Source of the DNA: Chitinophagaceae bacterium
GTDB taxonomy: Bacteria > Bacteroidota > Bacteroidia > Chitinophagales > Chitinophagaceae
Assembly (NCBI GenBank): GCA_947455215.1
Contig: CANGNA010000003.1
Coordinates: 42,158 to 106,157 of the forward strand
Direction of reading: 5' to 3'
Length of the DNA stretch: 64,000 bases
Each line of letters begins with the position of its first letter. Position 1 is the stretch's first letter. The notes below the pieces were generated by a model. The model was not told the origin of the DNA. It did no database searches and worked only from the letters and a program-made list of their open reading frames with translations. Positions 1-9,857 of the stretch are shown here, piece by piece. The translations under genes were made by a program, and so were the position numbers.

Positions 1-1
1 G

Positions 2-62
2 GCTGGCTTCCGAAGATGCTATGCAACAATACATAGATCTTTATAACCAGCTGAAAGGATAA
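2..62 (+). CDS. C-terminal fragment of an ORF entering from the left edge (...LASEDAMQQYIDLYNQLKG*); product not identifiable
   Basis: Open frame to TAA at 60-62, followed directly by a hairpin-T-run terminator. Confidence 0.5.
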   Translation, partial: LASEDAMQQYIDLYNQLKG

Positions 63-65
63 AAA

Positions 66-96
66 GAAAAGCACCCGACCGGGTGCTTTTCTTTTT
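66..96 (+). terminator. Rho-independent terminator (AAAAGCACCCG-ACCGGGTGCTTTTCTTTTT)
   Basis: GC-rich inverted repeat followed by T-run. Confidence 0.8.
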
Positions 97-112
97 ATGG
101 ATGTTCTTATGA

Positions 113-412
113 TCAGTAATCTATCGTTGCCTGTATTTCCCTGTCTATAAGGGCCTCGGCCTGTGGGCGCAGTATGTCGAAGGGTCCCTTCTTTACTGCA
201 TACTTACCGCTGTGGTGTATAATGAGTGCGCATTGTTCTGCCTGGTTGGCATCATGGCCGCACACATCTATCAGCGATTCTATTACCCAATCAAATGTGT
301 TTACATTGTCATTCCACACGATCAGGTTGTGCATCTTTTCGGTCTCTATATCAACCGCTACATCTTCCTGTTCTTCCCACTGCGGGAGGGCGTTGTGCAA
401 TAAGTTACTCAT
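113..412 (-). CDS. clpS: ATP-dependent Clp protease adaptor ClpS
   Basis: HNLIVWNDNVNTFDWVIESL...CGHDANQAEQCALIIHHSGKYAVKKG is the ClpS core. Confidence 0.9.
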   Translation of the reverse strand: MSNLLHNALPQWEEQEDVAVDIETEKMHNLIVWNDNVNTFDWVIESLIDVCGHDANQAEQCALIIHHSGKYAVKKGPFDILRPQAEALIDREIQATIDY

Positions 413-547
413 AAAACAAATATACGAATAAAATTAAAAATGAACAAGCTATACTTTTATACTTCGATCTGATCCTTGCGCCCTTCGCCTGCTTGTTCTC
501 TTTGCGGCTCTTTGCGACAGACCTTTGCGTGAAACTTAGTATGCAAC

Positions 548-1531
548 CTATTTATTAACGTACATCACCTCTCTTACCAGCTTTACTGTGCGCTCTACAT
601 TGGGCAGGTAAGCCGCCACCAGGTTAGGCGCATAGTGCATATTGGCATCGGCAGACGCGATACGGCGTACCGGCGCATCCAGGTAATCGAATGCTTCCTT
701 CTGTATGCGGTAAGCTATCTCAGCACCTACGCTGCCAAATGGCCACTGCTCTTCTACTATTACCAGCCTGTTGGTCTTTTTTACAGAGTCAACTATGGTC
801 TGCCAGTCGAGCGGACGTATAGTGCGCAGGTCTATTACTTCTACGCTTATGTTTTCCTTGGCCAGCTCATCGGCAGTAGCCATGGCCACCTTCATCATCT
901 TATTATAAGATACCAGTGTTACGTCAGTTCCCTGGCGCTTTACTGCGGCCTTACCTATTGGTATCAGGTATTCTTCTTCAGGTACTTCGCCCATTTCGCC
1001 ATACAGGCTTTCGCTCTCCATGAACACCACCGGGTCGTTATCGCGGATGGCCGACTTCAGCAGGCCCTTGGCATCGTAAGGATCTACGGTAGATATCACT
1101 TTAAGGCCCGGTACGTTGGCATACCAGTTCTCGAACGCCTGCGAGTGCTGCGCTGCCAGCTGGCCGGCAGAGCCGTTAGGGCCGCGGAATACTATTGGTG
1201 AATTGAAATGACCGCCGGTCATAGATACCATCTTAGCGGCATGGTTCACTATCTGGTCTATCGCCAGTTCAGCAAAGTTCCAGGTCATGAATTCGATGAT
1301 CGGGCGAGTGCCGTTCATGGCAGCGCCCACACCTATGGCAGCAAAACCCAGTTCGCTGATAGGCGTATCAATAACACGCTTAGGCCCAAACTCGTCCAGC
1401 ATGCCCTGGCTCACCTTATAGGCACCATTGTATTGTGCCACTTCTTCTCCCATAAGGAATACGCTGGGGTCACGGCGCATTTCTTCTTCCATGGCTTCCC
1501 TCAGTGCTTGTCTTAATGGTATTGTACGCAT
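548..1531 (-). CDS. pdhB: Pyruvate/2-oxoacid dehydrogenase E1 component, beta subunit
   Basis: MRTIPLRQALREAMEEEMRRDPSVFLMGEEVAQYNGAYKVSQGM, transketolase-like pyrimidine-binding and C-terminal domains. Confidence 0.9.
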   Translation of the reverse strand: MRTIPLRQALREAMEEEMRRDPSVFLMGEEVAQYNGAYKVSQGMLDEFGPKRVIDTPISELGFAAIGVGAAMNGTRPIIEFMTWNFAELAIDQIVNHAAKMVSMTGGHFNSPIVFRGPNGSAGQLAAQHSQAFENWYANVPGLKVISTVDPYDAKGLLKSAIRDNDPVVFMESESLYGEMGEVPEEEYLIPIGKAAVKRQGTDVTLVSYNKMMKVAMATADELAKENISVEVIDLRTIRPLDWQTIVDSVKKTNRLVIVEEQWPFGSVGAEIAYRIQKEAFDYLDAPVRRIASADANMHYAPNLVAAYLPNVERTVKLVREVMYVNK

Positions 1532-1596
1532 TGTTGCTTATTTATGAATGGTTTGTATTGGCCGGGAAGTGTACCTCCCGAAGGTCAAAAATACGG

Positions 1597-2148
1597 TTAG
1601 CGGGCTGATTTATCTTCAACTTTTTTGTCGCCGCGCAAAAAACTGATGATGGTGTAAGTACTGTCCTGCAATATTTTGATAGACAGCGAGTCCTGGCTCA
1701 CCTTCAGCAGGTCTATCTGCGTTTTCCTGCCTTTGTCCGGTCCCGATAGTTCTTCCAGTTCTATGGCATTGGCATCCTTATCTTTCATGGTCCAGTTGCC
1801 GGTGTCGGCCTTGCCGTTAAAGTTCACTACCAGCTTGCCATCTTTAGAAAAGTCGAATGTGGTGTTTTTGATGGCCTGCATCTGCATTTCCAGCGTGGCC
1901 TGGCGCTCTACACGCAGTGCGGTCCGTATGCTGTCTATATTGGTCGATCCGTACAGTTCGAAGTTGGTCATGGGGTTGCCATTGGCGCCCAGCGTATCTA
2001 TATACTTAGCGCTTTCGGCAAAAAAAGCATCCATTTCCGGGTTCTTATAGTCCACGGCATGCCACTTGCCGGCTATCATATCTTTTTTGCTTTTGGCGCA
2101 CGATGCCAGTAACATTACACAGCCACACAGCCACAGAATTTTCTTCAT
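1597..2148 (-). CDS. Hypothetical lipoprotein
   Basis: Lipobox-like N-terminus MKKILWLCGCVMLLASCAKS. Confidence 0.6.
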   Translation of the reverse strand: MKKILWLCGCVMLLASCAKSKKDMIAGKWHAVDYKNPEMDAFFAESAKYIDTLGANGNPMTNFELYGSTNIDSIRTALRVERQATLEMQMQAIKNTTFDFSKDGKLVVNFNGKADTGNWTMKDKDANAIELEELSGPDKGRKTQIDLLKVSQDSLSIKILQDSTYTIISFLRGDKKVEDKSAR

Positions 2149-2203
2149 GCTTCTTTATATTGTTCTCTCTAAGAGGGTATGCTTAATTGTATGATTTTCG
2201 GGG

Positions 2204-2704
2204 TTATTCCATTTCTATAAGGATGGTGCCCTTATCTACCGCAGTGCGCTCGGCTACCTTTATGGCCTTTACCACACCCGGTGCTGCCGCTTTCAGCTGG
2301 TTTTCCATCTTCATGGCTTCCAGCACTATCAGGCCGTCGCCCTTGTTCACCTGCTGGCCGGGTTCTACCAGCACTTTCAATACCATACCCGGCATTGGTG
2401 CCTTTACCGGCTCCGCCTTCTGCATAGCCTTCAGGTCCAGGCCCATGTTGGTCAGCAATTGGTCTATCGGTTCCTTTATAGTGGTAGTATATATCTGTCC
2501 GTTCACGCGCACGGTCACCTCTTTGTTTTTACGGTCTACCTTTTCTATGATGGCCGCGTAGCTCCTGCCGTTATGCAGTATGCTGATCATACCATTGGGC
2601 AGCGGGCAAATGTCCAGATCGGTGTTAGTATCATTTACCAACCACTGACCTTCATTATTATCTATAGAATAGGTGCTTTTATCGTTAACTGTGACCTGCA
2701 GCAT
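2204..2704 (-). CDS. Biotin/lipoyl attachment-domain protein (biotin carboxyl carrier-like)
   Basis: Biotinylation motif EAMKMEN within APMPGMVLKVLVEPGQQVNKGDGLIVLEAMKMENQL. Confidence 0.85.
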   Translation of the reverse strand: MLQVTVNDKSTYSIDNNEGQWLVNDTNTDLDICPLPNGMISILHNGRSYAAIIEKVDRKNKEVTVRVNGQIYTTTIKEPIDQLLTNMGLDLKAMQKAEPVKAPMPGMVLKVLVEPGQQVNKGDGLIVLEAMKMENQLKAAAPGVVKAIKVAERTAVDKGTILIEME

Positions 2705-2770
2705 TAATGTTCTTTTTTAGATGGACAAATGTAATGAACTTTACAAAGCACCGCAACGCTGCTATCCTCA

Positions 2771-3442
2771 ATGAAGAAAAGATATATATTGTTTGCGATA
2801 GGTCTGCTGCTTTCCTGCCGGGATAGAGTCGACGATCGCAATAAAGCTACGGCAGATACAATGGTGATAACAAGCTCAAGGCCGTCCGTCCGTCAGCGCA
2901 ATGAACTAACGGATAGTATACTGGCACAAATAAAAAATTATTATATCGGGCAATTCGATCAGAAGACCAGGCTAACGGAAGAAATTACCGACTCAACTAT
3001 CGAATGGTCTTTTAGTAGCCTCCCCTTAAATAAAGGCGACTACGATGGCGTATTGCTCAGTGTATATGTGCCAACTGCCAAAAACATGAGGGGAGTGTTG
3101 GAGGGTGACATGAACCGGGACGGTAGAAGTGATCTGGTGGTTAGTGTGCATACCGAAGGTGGTGGAGGCGGTGGAAACATGTATTGGGACGATCATTTCC
3201 TGTTCATTGGTGCAGAACAAAACGGATATAAACTCACAGACATAAAAAGCGACGGAGAGATAAATGGTTGCGGTGGCGGCTACCTGTACCCTGAAAAAAT
3301 TGAGCATGGCATTATTTATGGCAGAGCCGATTGCTATGCCGATGAAGACGGACATTGCTGTCCGTCACTTCATTACGCTGTTCAAATAATATACAGAAAT
3401 GGCGAACTTGTACGTTTATACAAGCAGCCAATAACACACTGA
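2771..3442 (+). CDS. Hypothetical lipoprotein
   Basis: Signal/lipobox MKKRYILFAIGLLLSCRD; intact ORF. Confidence 0.55.
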   Translation: MKKRYILFAIGLLLSCRDRVDDRNKATADTMVITSSRPSVRQRNELTDSILAQIKNYYIGQFDQKTRLTEEITDSTIEWSFSSLPLNKGDYDGVLLSVYVPTAKNMRGVLEGDMNRDGRSDLVVSVHTEGGGGGGNMYWDDHFLFIGAEQNGYKLTDIKSDGEINGCGGGYLYPEKIEHGIIYGRADCYADEDGHCCPSLHYAVQIIYRNGELVRLYKQPITH

Positions 3443-3538
3443 TAACTAAATCTATAGGTATTTTAAATAAAGACAAGAGCCAATATTCTTTTATCCTATA
3501 ACCCTATTATTTTTTATTTTTTGACAATGTTTATTGTA

Positions 3539-3546
3539 TAACTTTG
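3539..3546 (+). promoter_or_regulatory. Bacteroidota -7 box candidate (TAACTTTG) upstream of kup
   Basis: Matches TAnnTTTG. Confidence 0.4.
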
Positions 3547-3577
3547 CGTCCGCTTATACGAAAAGTAAGTCCAAGCT

Positions 3578-5548
3578 TTGTCAAAGAATATCAATAGGGC
3601 GTCAATAGCGGGAATAATCATCGCGCTGGGAATTATTTATGGCGATATCGGTACTTCCCCCCTGTATGTGATGAACGCCATTTGTAGCGGAAGAATTTTA
3701 AGTGAAGACCTGATCCTCGGAGCCCTCTCTTGTGTTATCTGGACACTTACCCTGCAAACAACGGTAAAATATGTAATGTTTACCCTCAAGGCCGATAACA
3801 AAGGCGAGGGGGGCATATTCTCGCTGTTTGCCCTGGTAAGACGCCACGGCAAGTGGACCGTCATCCCCGCCATGATAGGTGGCGCAGCCCTGTTAGCAGA
3901 TGGTATGATCACGCCGCCTATATCGGTGACGTCGGCCGTGGAGGGTTTACGCAACATTCCCCGGCTATCAGGCATCAGCGATATATCTATAGTATATATG
4001 GTCATTACCATATTGGGTGTACTGTTCTTCTTTCAGCAGTTTGGTACCTCCACCATCGGTAAGGCGTTTGGTAATATCATGCTGTTATGGTTCATCATGC
4101 TGGCCGCATTGGGCTTGCGCGAATTGTACCTGGTGAGCAGCTGGAGCATTTTCCGAGCGCTGAACCCGTATTATGCTATTAAAATACTCACGGTTTATCC
4201 CGGCGGGTTCTGGATATTGGGAGGTGTCTTCCTGTGTACCACGGGTGCCGAGGCACTGTATTCCGACCTTGGCCACTGCGGCCGGGCCAATATTCGTTAT
4301 TCATGGGCGTTCGTAAAAACGTGCCTTATCCTTAACTACCTGGGCCAGGGTGCTTATATGCTCAGCCAGATAGGGAACGGCCATGTGATATGGACCTCAT
4401 CGATCAGCCCGTTCTTCTCGCTGATGCCTAATGGTTTCAGGCTGGCGGGTGTTATCATCGCTACCGTGGCGGCCATCATCGCCAGCCAGGCATTGATATC
4501 TGGATCCTTTACACTCATAAGTGAGGCTATAAAGCTGAACCTGTGGCCTAAGATGAAGATCAACTACCCAACCGTAGAACGCGGCCAGTTGTTCATCCCC
4601 GGCATCAACGCTCTGCTGTTCTTTGGTTGTACGGCCATCACATTATATTTCCAGAAATCATCTAAAATGGAGGCGGCATATGGTTTGTCCATCACCATAT
4701 GTATGATCATGACGTCGTTCTTGTTCTCCTACTATATGTTCGTGAAGCGGGTGCCACTCATCTGGATAGCCAGTTATCTCGCAGTTTATCTTACCATTGA
4801 GTTCTCGTTCCTGTATGCTAACCTGGTAGAGAAATTCATTGAGGGTGGTGTGGTAACGCTGATAGTAGCGGGCGGCTTGTTCATGACCATGTTCATCTGG
4901 TTCAAGAGTCGCAAGATCAAAAACCGCTATGTGGAGTTTGTGCGTCTGGAGAACTACGTGCCCGTGATACAGGAGCTGAGTAACGATCCGGGCATCAACA
5001 AATACGCTACGCACCTGGTGTACCTTACCAGCGCCAACAACCCTAAAGAGATAGAGCATAAGATCATTTATTCTATCCTGTACCGCAAACCTAAGCGTGC
5101 AGATATTTACTGGTTTGTGCACGTAGATGTATTGGATGACCCTTATACAATGGAATATGTGGTGCAGACCATTGTGCCTAACGAGATCATCAGGGTAGAG
5201 TTCCGCCTTGGTTTCAGGGTAGAGCATAAGATACAGAGCATGTTCAAGCGCGTGGTGGAAGAGATGGTAGCCAATAAGGAAGTGAACGTGGTAAGCCGTT
5301 ACGAATCGCTGAGCCGCAATAATGTGATGGGCGATTTCAGGTTCATCGTAATGGAGAAATTCCTTTCCCGCGACAACTCCCTGCCTTTATGGGAGCGCCT
5401 GATGATGCGTGGTTACTTCTTACTGAAGAAGATCAGCCTGTCAGAAGAACGCGGTTTTGGTCTCGATCCATCCGATGTGACACTGGAAAAATATCCCCTC
5501 ATTGTATCTTCAGTAGCCGACTACAACCTGAAGCGCATGGATGAGTAG
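3578..5548 (+). CDS. kup: KUP family potassium uptake protein (TTG start)
   Basis: GIIYGDIGTSPLYVMNAI, DNKGEGGIFSLFALV, GAEALYSDLGHCGRANIRYSW are KUP signatures. Confidence 0.9.
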   Translation: MSKNINRASIAGIIIALGIIYGDIGTSPLYVMNAICSGRILSEDLILGALSCVIWTLTLQTTVKYVMFTLKADNKGEGGIFSLFALVRRHGKWTVIPAMIGGAALLADGMITPPISVTSAVEGLRNIPRLSGISDISIVYMVITILGVLFFFQQFGTSTIGKAFGNIMLLWFIMLAALGLRELYLVSSWSIFRALNPYYAIKILTVYPGGFWILGGVFLCTTGAEALYSDLGHCGRANIRYSWAFVKTCLILNYLGQGAYMLSQIGNGHVIWTSSISPFFSLMPNGFRLAGVIIATVAAIIASQALISGSFTLISEAIKLNLWPKMKINYPTVERGQLFIPGINALLFFGCTAITLYFQKSSKMEAAYGLSITICMIMTSFLFSYYMFVKRVPLIWIASYLAVYLTIEFSFLYANLVEKFIEGGVVTLIVAGGLFMTMFIWFKSRKIKNRYVEFVRLENYVPVIQELSNDPGINKYATHLVYLTSANNPKEIEHKIIYSILYRKPKRADIYWFVHVDVLDDPYTMEYVVQTIVPNEIIRVEFRLGFRVEHKIQSMFKRVVEEMVANKEVNVVSRYESLSRNNVMGDFRFIVMEKFLSRDNSLPLWERLMMRGYFLLKKISLSEERGFGLDPSDVTLEKYPLIVSSVADYNLKRMDE

Positions 5549-5800
5549 TTAAAATCCAGGAACCAAATACTAAGAACCAATTCCAACATTTATATATCAG
5601 ATCCGGGCCGTATGGTCCGGATTTTGTTTTATTGGCTGAATTAGGTGCATACTTTCTCCCGTGATCAGCTCCATTATTTTACTTAACCGCAATCTCAGTG
5701 TCTCGAGGTCAATACTTTGGCTCATTTGTTTGATATTCATTTTTGAGCAATAATCGATCGACCAAAGACACGGCAAAATTTCTTTCCATTCGGACGTATT

Positions 5801-5888
5801 AGGCCTGAAAGGCCGAAAGATAATAGCCCGGGGCAACAGCCCCGGGGTTTAATGCAGTAGTAGAATGAGCTCTGAAAGAGCGAAAGAT
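5801..5888 (+). repeat. REP family A copy 1 (three-hairpin unit)
   Basis: AGGCCTGAAAGGCCGAAAGATAATAGCCCGGGGCAACAGCCCCGGGG...GAGCTCTGAAAGAGCGAAAGAT. Confidence 0.9.
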
Positions 5889-5944
5889 TCTTTCTGTTCG
5901 GTCCACGGATTTTAACTATCGCCTGCGAGGAAAATAGGACAGAC

Positions 5945-6030
5945 AGGCCTGAAAGGCCGAAAGATAATAGCCCGGGATGAAGTCCCGGGAATGTGTAATA
6001 ACATCGATAAGCTCTGAAAGAGCGAAAGAT
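5945..6030 (+). repeat. REP family A copy 2
   Basis: AGGCCTGAAAGGCCGAAAGATAATAGCCCGGGATGAAGTCCCGGGA...AGCTCTGAAAGAGCGAAAGAT immediately 5' of the transposase. Confidence 0.9.
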
Positions 6031-6044
6031 ATTATCTTCGATAC

Positions 6045-6497
6045 ATGAGCCAATCACTTGTTCAAAATTATCTACACATAATATTCAGCACCAAACACCG
6101 GGAAGCAATGATTCTTCCGCCATACGAACAAGATTTGTATGCTTACATTGGTGGCATCTGTAATGAACTGGATTGTACTCCTGTAAAGATCGGTGGCTAT
6201 ACAGACCACATTCATATCTTGTGCACTCTGTCAAAAAACATTTCGCTCGTAAAATTGATATCTACTATAAAAGCTGATTCGTCGAAGTGGATGAAAACAA
6301 AACATCCTTCTTTAAGTAATTTCTATTGGCAGACCGGATACGGGGCATTTTCAGTCAACGCCACAGATGTAGACAATGTGATTGCATACATAGCTGATCA
6401 GCATATTCATCATACTAAACTCACATTTCAGGAGGAGTACCGCGCATTTTTGAAGAAATATAAAGTAGCCTACAAGGAAGAATATGTTTGGGATTAG
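6045..6497 (+). CDS. REP-associated tyrosine transposase (IS200/IS605 TnpA-like, Y1 family)
   Basis: LHIIFSTKHREAMI...IGGYTDHIHILCTLSKNISL: HIH metal motif and IS200-like N-terminus; flanked by REP units. Confidence 0.85.
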   Translation: MSQSLVQNYLHIIFSTKHREAMILPPYEQDLYAYIGGICNELDCTPVKIGGYTDHIHILCTLSKNISLVKLISTIKADSSKWMKTKHPSLSNFYWQTGYGAFSVNATDVDNVIAYIADQHIHHTKLTFQEEYRAFLKKYKVAYKEEYVWD

Positions 6498-6503
6498 CAT
6501 GGC

Positions 6504-6589
6504 GTCTTTCGCTCTTTCAGAGCTTATCCATGTTATTATATATTCCCGGGACTACATCCCGGGCTATTATCTTACGGTCTTTCAGACCT
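6504..6589 (-). repeat. REP family A copy 3 (inverted relative to copies 1-2)
   Basis: TCTTTCGCTCTTTCAGAGCTT...TCCCGGGACTACATCCCGGGCTATTATCTTACGGTCTTTCAGACC. Confidence 0.9.
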
Positions 6590-6658
6590 TTTTCCCTTAG
6601 CTATTAACACTGACGCACTCTGAACCCAAAGACCTATTTTGCGTACTTTAGTGTCTTT

Positions 6659-7567
6659 ATGAAGGTTTTTATCGTTTCGCTTATATGTGTATTATTGCAC
6701 CTCCATGGCATCGCCCAAACCTACGACTCTGTGAACATCAAACACGTGGAACTAGACAGCTTCGTGGTGCGCAGCGGCTTCGACACAAAGGCCTTCATCC
6801 GCAGGGTGCAGCGCGATACCACTTTCTACAAAGCCTTTCGCAGCATGCGTATTGTACCCTACAAGGCCGTATGCAGTTTTACCGCCCGCGATAAAAAGGG
6901 CGGCGTAGCGGCCTCGCTTAACACAAAGGCAGAACAGCGCTTCAATAGCAAAAAGTGCCGCTACACAATATTCACCGACAAGGTGGTGACCGGCAACTTT
7001 TACAACAGAGACAAAACACTGCACTATTTCACTGCCGACCTGTTCTATAACCTCTTCTTTTCCGAGAAACCGGTATGTGGCGAGGACGATGTAGTAGGCA
7101 AGGGCTTTGAGCTGAAGGATAAAAGCCGCATAGAAAAAAGCAAGTACGAGCTAAAGCAACTAATGTTCAACCCCGGCTCTAAGGTGTCGGGCGTTCCTTT
7201 TATGGGTGATAAAGCATCGGTTTTTGATGCCGACGAGGTAGACAAATACGATTACAAAGTGACCATGGAGCAGTACGAAGGAGAAGAAGTGTACGTGTTC
7301 AATATCACCCCCAAGCCCGGGTACAAAAACAAAGTGGTCTTCAACGAACTGAAAACATGGTTCCGCCGCAGCGACTACAGTATTATGGCCCGCGACTATT
7401 CCCTGTCTTTTAATACCATGGTCTACGACTTTGATGTACGCATGAAGGTGCGCATGGCACAGATAAAAGGCAAGTTATATCCTACACACATAGACTACGA
7501 CGGCAACTGGAAGGTAACCCTGAAAGACCGGGAGCGCATGAGGGTGGTAATGGATGTGGTATATTAA
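6659..7567 (+). CDS. Hypothetical secreted protein
   Basis: 302-aa ORF with signal peptide; no family recognised. Confidence 0.6.
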   Translation: MKVFIVSLICVLLHLHGIAQTYDSVNIKHVELDSFVVRSGFDTKAFIRRVQRDTTFYKAFRSMRIVPYKAVCSFTARDKKGGVAASLNTKAEQRFNSKKCRYTIFTDKVVTGNFYNRDKTLHYFTADLFYNLFFSEKPVCGEDDVVGKGFELKDKSRIEKSKYELKQLMFNPGSKVSGVPFMGDKASVFDADEVDKYDYKVTMEQYEGEEVYVFNITPKPGYKNKVVFNELKTWFRRSDYSIMARDYSLSFNTMVYDFDVRMKVRMAQIKGKLYPTHIDYDGNWKVTLKDRERMRVVMDVVY

Positions 7568-7568
7568 T

Positions 7569-7600
7569 AAACAGGGGCACAAATATTTGCACCCCTGTTG
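7569..7600. terminator. Hairpin terminator candidate (AACAGGGGCA...TGCACCCCTGTT)
   Basis: Inverted repeat between convergent genes. Confidence 0.6.
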
Positions 7601-7609
7601 GGCTTTTAG

Positions 7610-7822
7610 TCATTTCTTTACTGCCAGTTGTCTTGAATACAAAAACATTTGTGTGGCCTGCGCGCCCAGCATGCAAAACAGGGCAACCGCTGCTATCAGC
7701 ATAGTGTTCAGCGGCTGATCCGCCATAAACAACCTGGCGGCCACTACTATGGCCCCAGCTATTGCCAGCCCCATCAGCAGGTACCTGAACTGGTCGTTAA
7801 CTATTGAAGTTATTTTTTTCAT
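7610..7822 (-). CDS. Small integral membrane protein
   Basis: 70 aa, two hydrophobic segments. Confidence 0.5.
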   Translation of the reverse strand: MKKITSIVNDQFRYLLMGLAIAGAIVVAARLFMADQPLNTMLIAAVALFCMLGAQATQMFLYSRQLAVKK

Positions 7823-7860
7823 GTTTTACAATTATTATGTTGCCTTAAACTGGCAGTGAA

Positions 7861-7935
7861 CCTTGCGAGATCCGCCTGCTTGATGTCTTTGCGGTTCTTT
7901 GCGAAAAAACTCTGTGGCCCTTTGCGTGAAACTCG
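7861..7935. repeat. CTTTGCG heptamer-repeat intergenic element
   Basis: CTTTGCGGTTCTTTGCGAAAAAAC...CCTTTGCGTGAAACTC; similar to 478-540 and 13140-13230. Confidence 0.55.
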
Positions 7936-7936
7936 A

Positions 7937-8206
7937 TTATGACCCCTGCACATATTTCGTCGGTTTCAGCTTGAACGCTTTTTCGCAATTATCGCTGCAG
8001 AAATGTATCGTATCGTTCAGATACACGGTCTTGTTTGTCCACGCAGTATCATAAGGCATATCGCAAACAGGGTCTACCTTATCGCTTGCCTTATGCTTTG
8101 GCTTTTCTGTGGCTGCGGTCTGTTCTGTTGTTTTCGTATCTGCCGGGGTAGCATTGTTGCAAGACACTGCAACGGCCGACAATACTATGAGCATGTATTT
8201 CTTCAT
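7937..8206 (-). CDS. YHS domain-containing lipoprotein
   Basis: KVDPVCDMPYDTAWTNKTVYLNDTIHFCSDNCEKAFKLKPTKYV is a YHS motif. Confidence 0.8.
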   Translation of the reverse strand: MKKYMLIVLSAVAVSCNNATPADTKTTEQTAATEKPKHKASDKVDPVCDMPYDTAWTNKTVYLNDTIHFCSDNCEKAFKLKPTKYVQGS

Positions 8207-8287
8207 ATGCTTTGTTTAATTTAATTAAGTGTATACTGATTTACCGATAATATCTCCCTCTCCCTCGGAGAGGGCCGGGGTGAGGCT

Positions 8288-8683
8288 TTACCTTTTGCGA
8301 TAGTAAAAGTACAACGCCGTATCCTTTTCATTGCCATTATGATCAATTTCCACCGATAATTCCAGTTTAAGGGTAGCTGCCACAGTATCAGCATAAACAA
8401 AAGACTGGCTGATGTCGAAATGATCATCGTGCACATGCTCGTCTGCGTCAAAGAGCACATTGCCTGTTGCACTGTCTGTTACTTTCATCTCGTACCCGTG
8501 CAGTTCCGATGGATAACTTACCGTAGCATGTAGCAAGGCCGTGTCCCCAATATGGAATACCTGGCCGTTAGCAGGCGAGGAGATTGTTATCGCCACCTTC
8601 GACGGATCGGGTGAAGTAGTGTCTTTTTTCTGACAAGAAAATATAAATAATGTTATGATTATAAATAAAATAGATTGTTTCAT
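8288..8683 (-). CDS. Hypothetical lipoprotein with Ig-like fold and DADEHVHDDHFDI segment
   Basis: Lipobox FIFSCQKKD; SSPANGQVFHIGDT. Confidence 0.6.
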   Translation of the reverse strand: MKQSILFIIITLFIFSCQKKDTTSPDPSKVAITISSPANGQVFHIGDTALLHATVSYPSELHGYEMKVTDSATGNVLFDADEHVHDDHFDISQSFVYADTVAATLKLELSVEIDHNGNEKDTALYFYYRKR

Positions 8684-8696
8684 TTGAAGTTAAATT

Positions 8697-9608
8697 TTAG
8701 AATAAAAAGAAGATACTTGTTTCTAGTTTGTAGCGGGCAGTTACATTGCCCGATGCAAAATTTTGAGCAATGGGCAACTGGCCGGTTACCCGTGCACCAG
8801 CCTTTTTATAGTAGGTCTGTACACCGGCAGCGGCAAATACCATATATCCGCCGCTCTGCTCATTCAGCCACTTTTTGCTGTAGTTATCGTAGTCGTGCAG
8901 GGTATATTCGTAGCGTACACCGGCCACGGGCATCAGCGATACCGATCCTGCCGCGAGGGAATAGAAAGCCAAAATGCCGCTGTTCAGCTTGTTACCATAC
9001 TTATAACTATCACTGCTTGTAGTAGTTAAAGTATACGATGCATCTAAATTGAAGCCCAGCTGTTTACGCTTGATAACATAATTGGCATTGACCATAAGAT
9101 CAGTGGCCCCGGTACCCGGTTGCATATTCGGTAATCCCTCCTTGTCCAGTACAGAAATACCGTCGTGGTGACCGGTAGGCAGCTTTATGCCGACGCCTGC
9201 TGTAAGCAGGTGAGACACCTCACCACGCTCTCTATCCACCAGTTTCCTGTTGGCCAGGATGGTGATATCACCAACACCTGAATTATTGTAGCGCGTTGAA
9301 TCTTCGCGATGCCGGTTGAACTGGTAGGGGATAAAAACAAATAACTGGTATTTGCGCCCCAGGTTGTAGCGGCCCCACAATTGCAGGGTATTATACTGGT
9401 CTTTAGAATGCTGTGCCGGGTCCGATTCCCGCAGGCCGGAATGCGTACCGGCATAATTGCTGTGCAAGTATTGCAGGCCAATAAAATTATAGTCGTACCC
9501 CGGCAGTACACCCAGGAACTGGCTGCTGGTAGAACAGCCGCATACGTCGCACGCCCACATAGGGGTATATGCAACAGTCAGCAGCAACATGCTGATGATC
9601 TTTTTCAT
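8697..9608 (-). CDS. Putative outer-membrane beta-barrel protein with N-terminal CDVCGC
   Basis: Signal peptide, WACDVCGCSTSSQFLGVLPGYDYNFIGLQY, C-terminal aromatic residues (...ETSIFFLF). Confidence 0.6.
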   Translation of the reverse strand: MKKIISMLLLTVAYTPMWACDVCGCSTSSQFLGVLPGYDYNFIGLQYLHSNYAGTHSGLRESDPAQHSKDQYNTLQLWGRYNLGRKYQLFVFIPYQFNRHREDSTRYNNSGVGDITILANRKLVDRERGEVSHLLTAGVGIKLPTGHHDGISVLDKEGLPNMQPGTGATDLMVNANYVIKRKQLGFNLDASYTLTTTSSDSYKYGNKLNSGILAFYSLAAGSVSLMPVAGVRYEYTLHDYDNYSKKWLNEQSGGYMVFAAAGVQTYYKKAGARVTGQLPIAQNFASGNVTARYKLETSIFFLF

Positions 9609-9644
9609 CTTAAATAGATTGAAAAACGGTAAAACAATTCACCT

Positions 9645-9775
9645 ACAGAGTGTCACCCTGAGCTTGTCGAAGGGCGACACGGACATGGGCTATTAAGCTT
9701 ATAACAATTTACCTACAGAGTGTCACCCCCAGGTTTATACTGAGCTTGTCGAAGTATCGAAGGGCGGCACGGACA
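9645..9775. repeat. TGTCACCCTGAGCTTGTCGAAGGGCGACAC repeat, two degenerate tandem copies
   Basis: CCTACAGAGTGTCACCCTGAGCTTGTCGAAGGGCGACACGGACATGGG...TTAAGCT twice; related copy in opposite orientation at 19795-19945. Confidence 0.75.
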
Positions 9776-9857
9776 TGGGTAATTAAGCTCCCTTGACGAA
9801 AATTAACGTATGGTTCAACAGGCTCACCATGACATTAAATTCCTATCGCTACAGTAT

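Noticed and set aside
635-1201. 188-aa ORF antisense to the E1 beta gene
   Set aside because: Shadow ORF; sense strand clearly encodes E1 beta
548-1531. E1 beta gene as an operon partner of the E1 gene at 62769
   Set aside because: They lie about 61 kb apart on opposite strands; no operon relationship is supported
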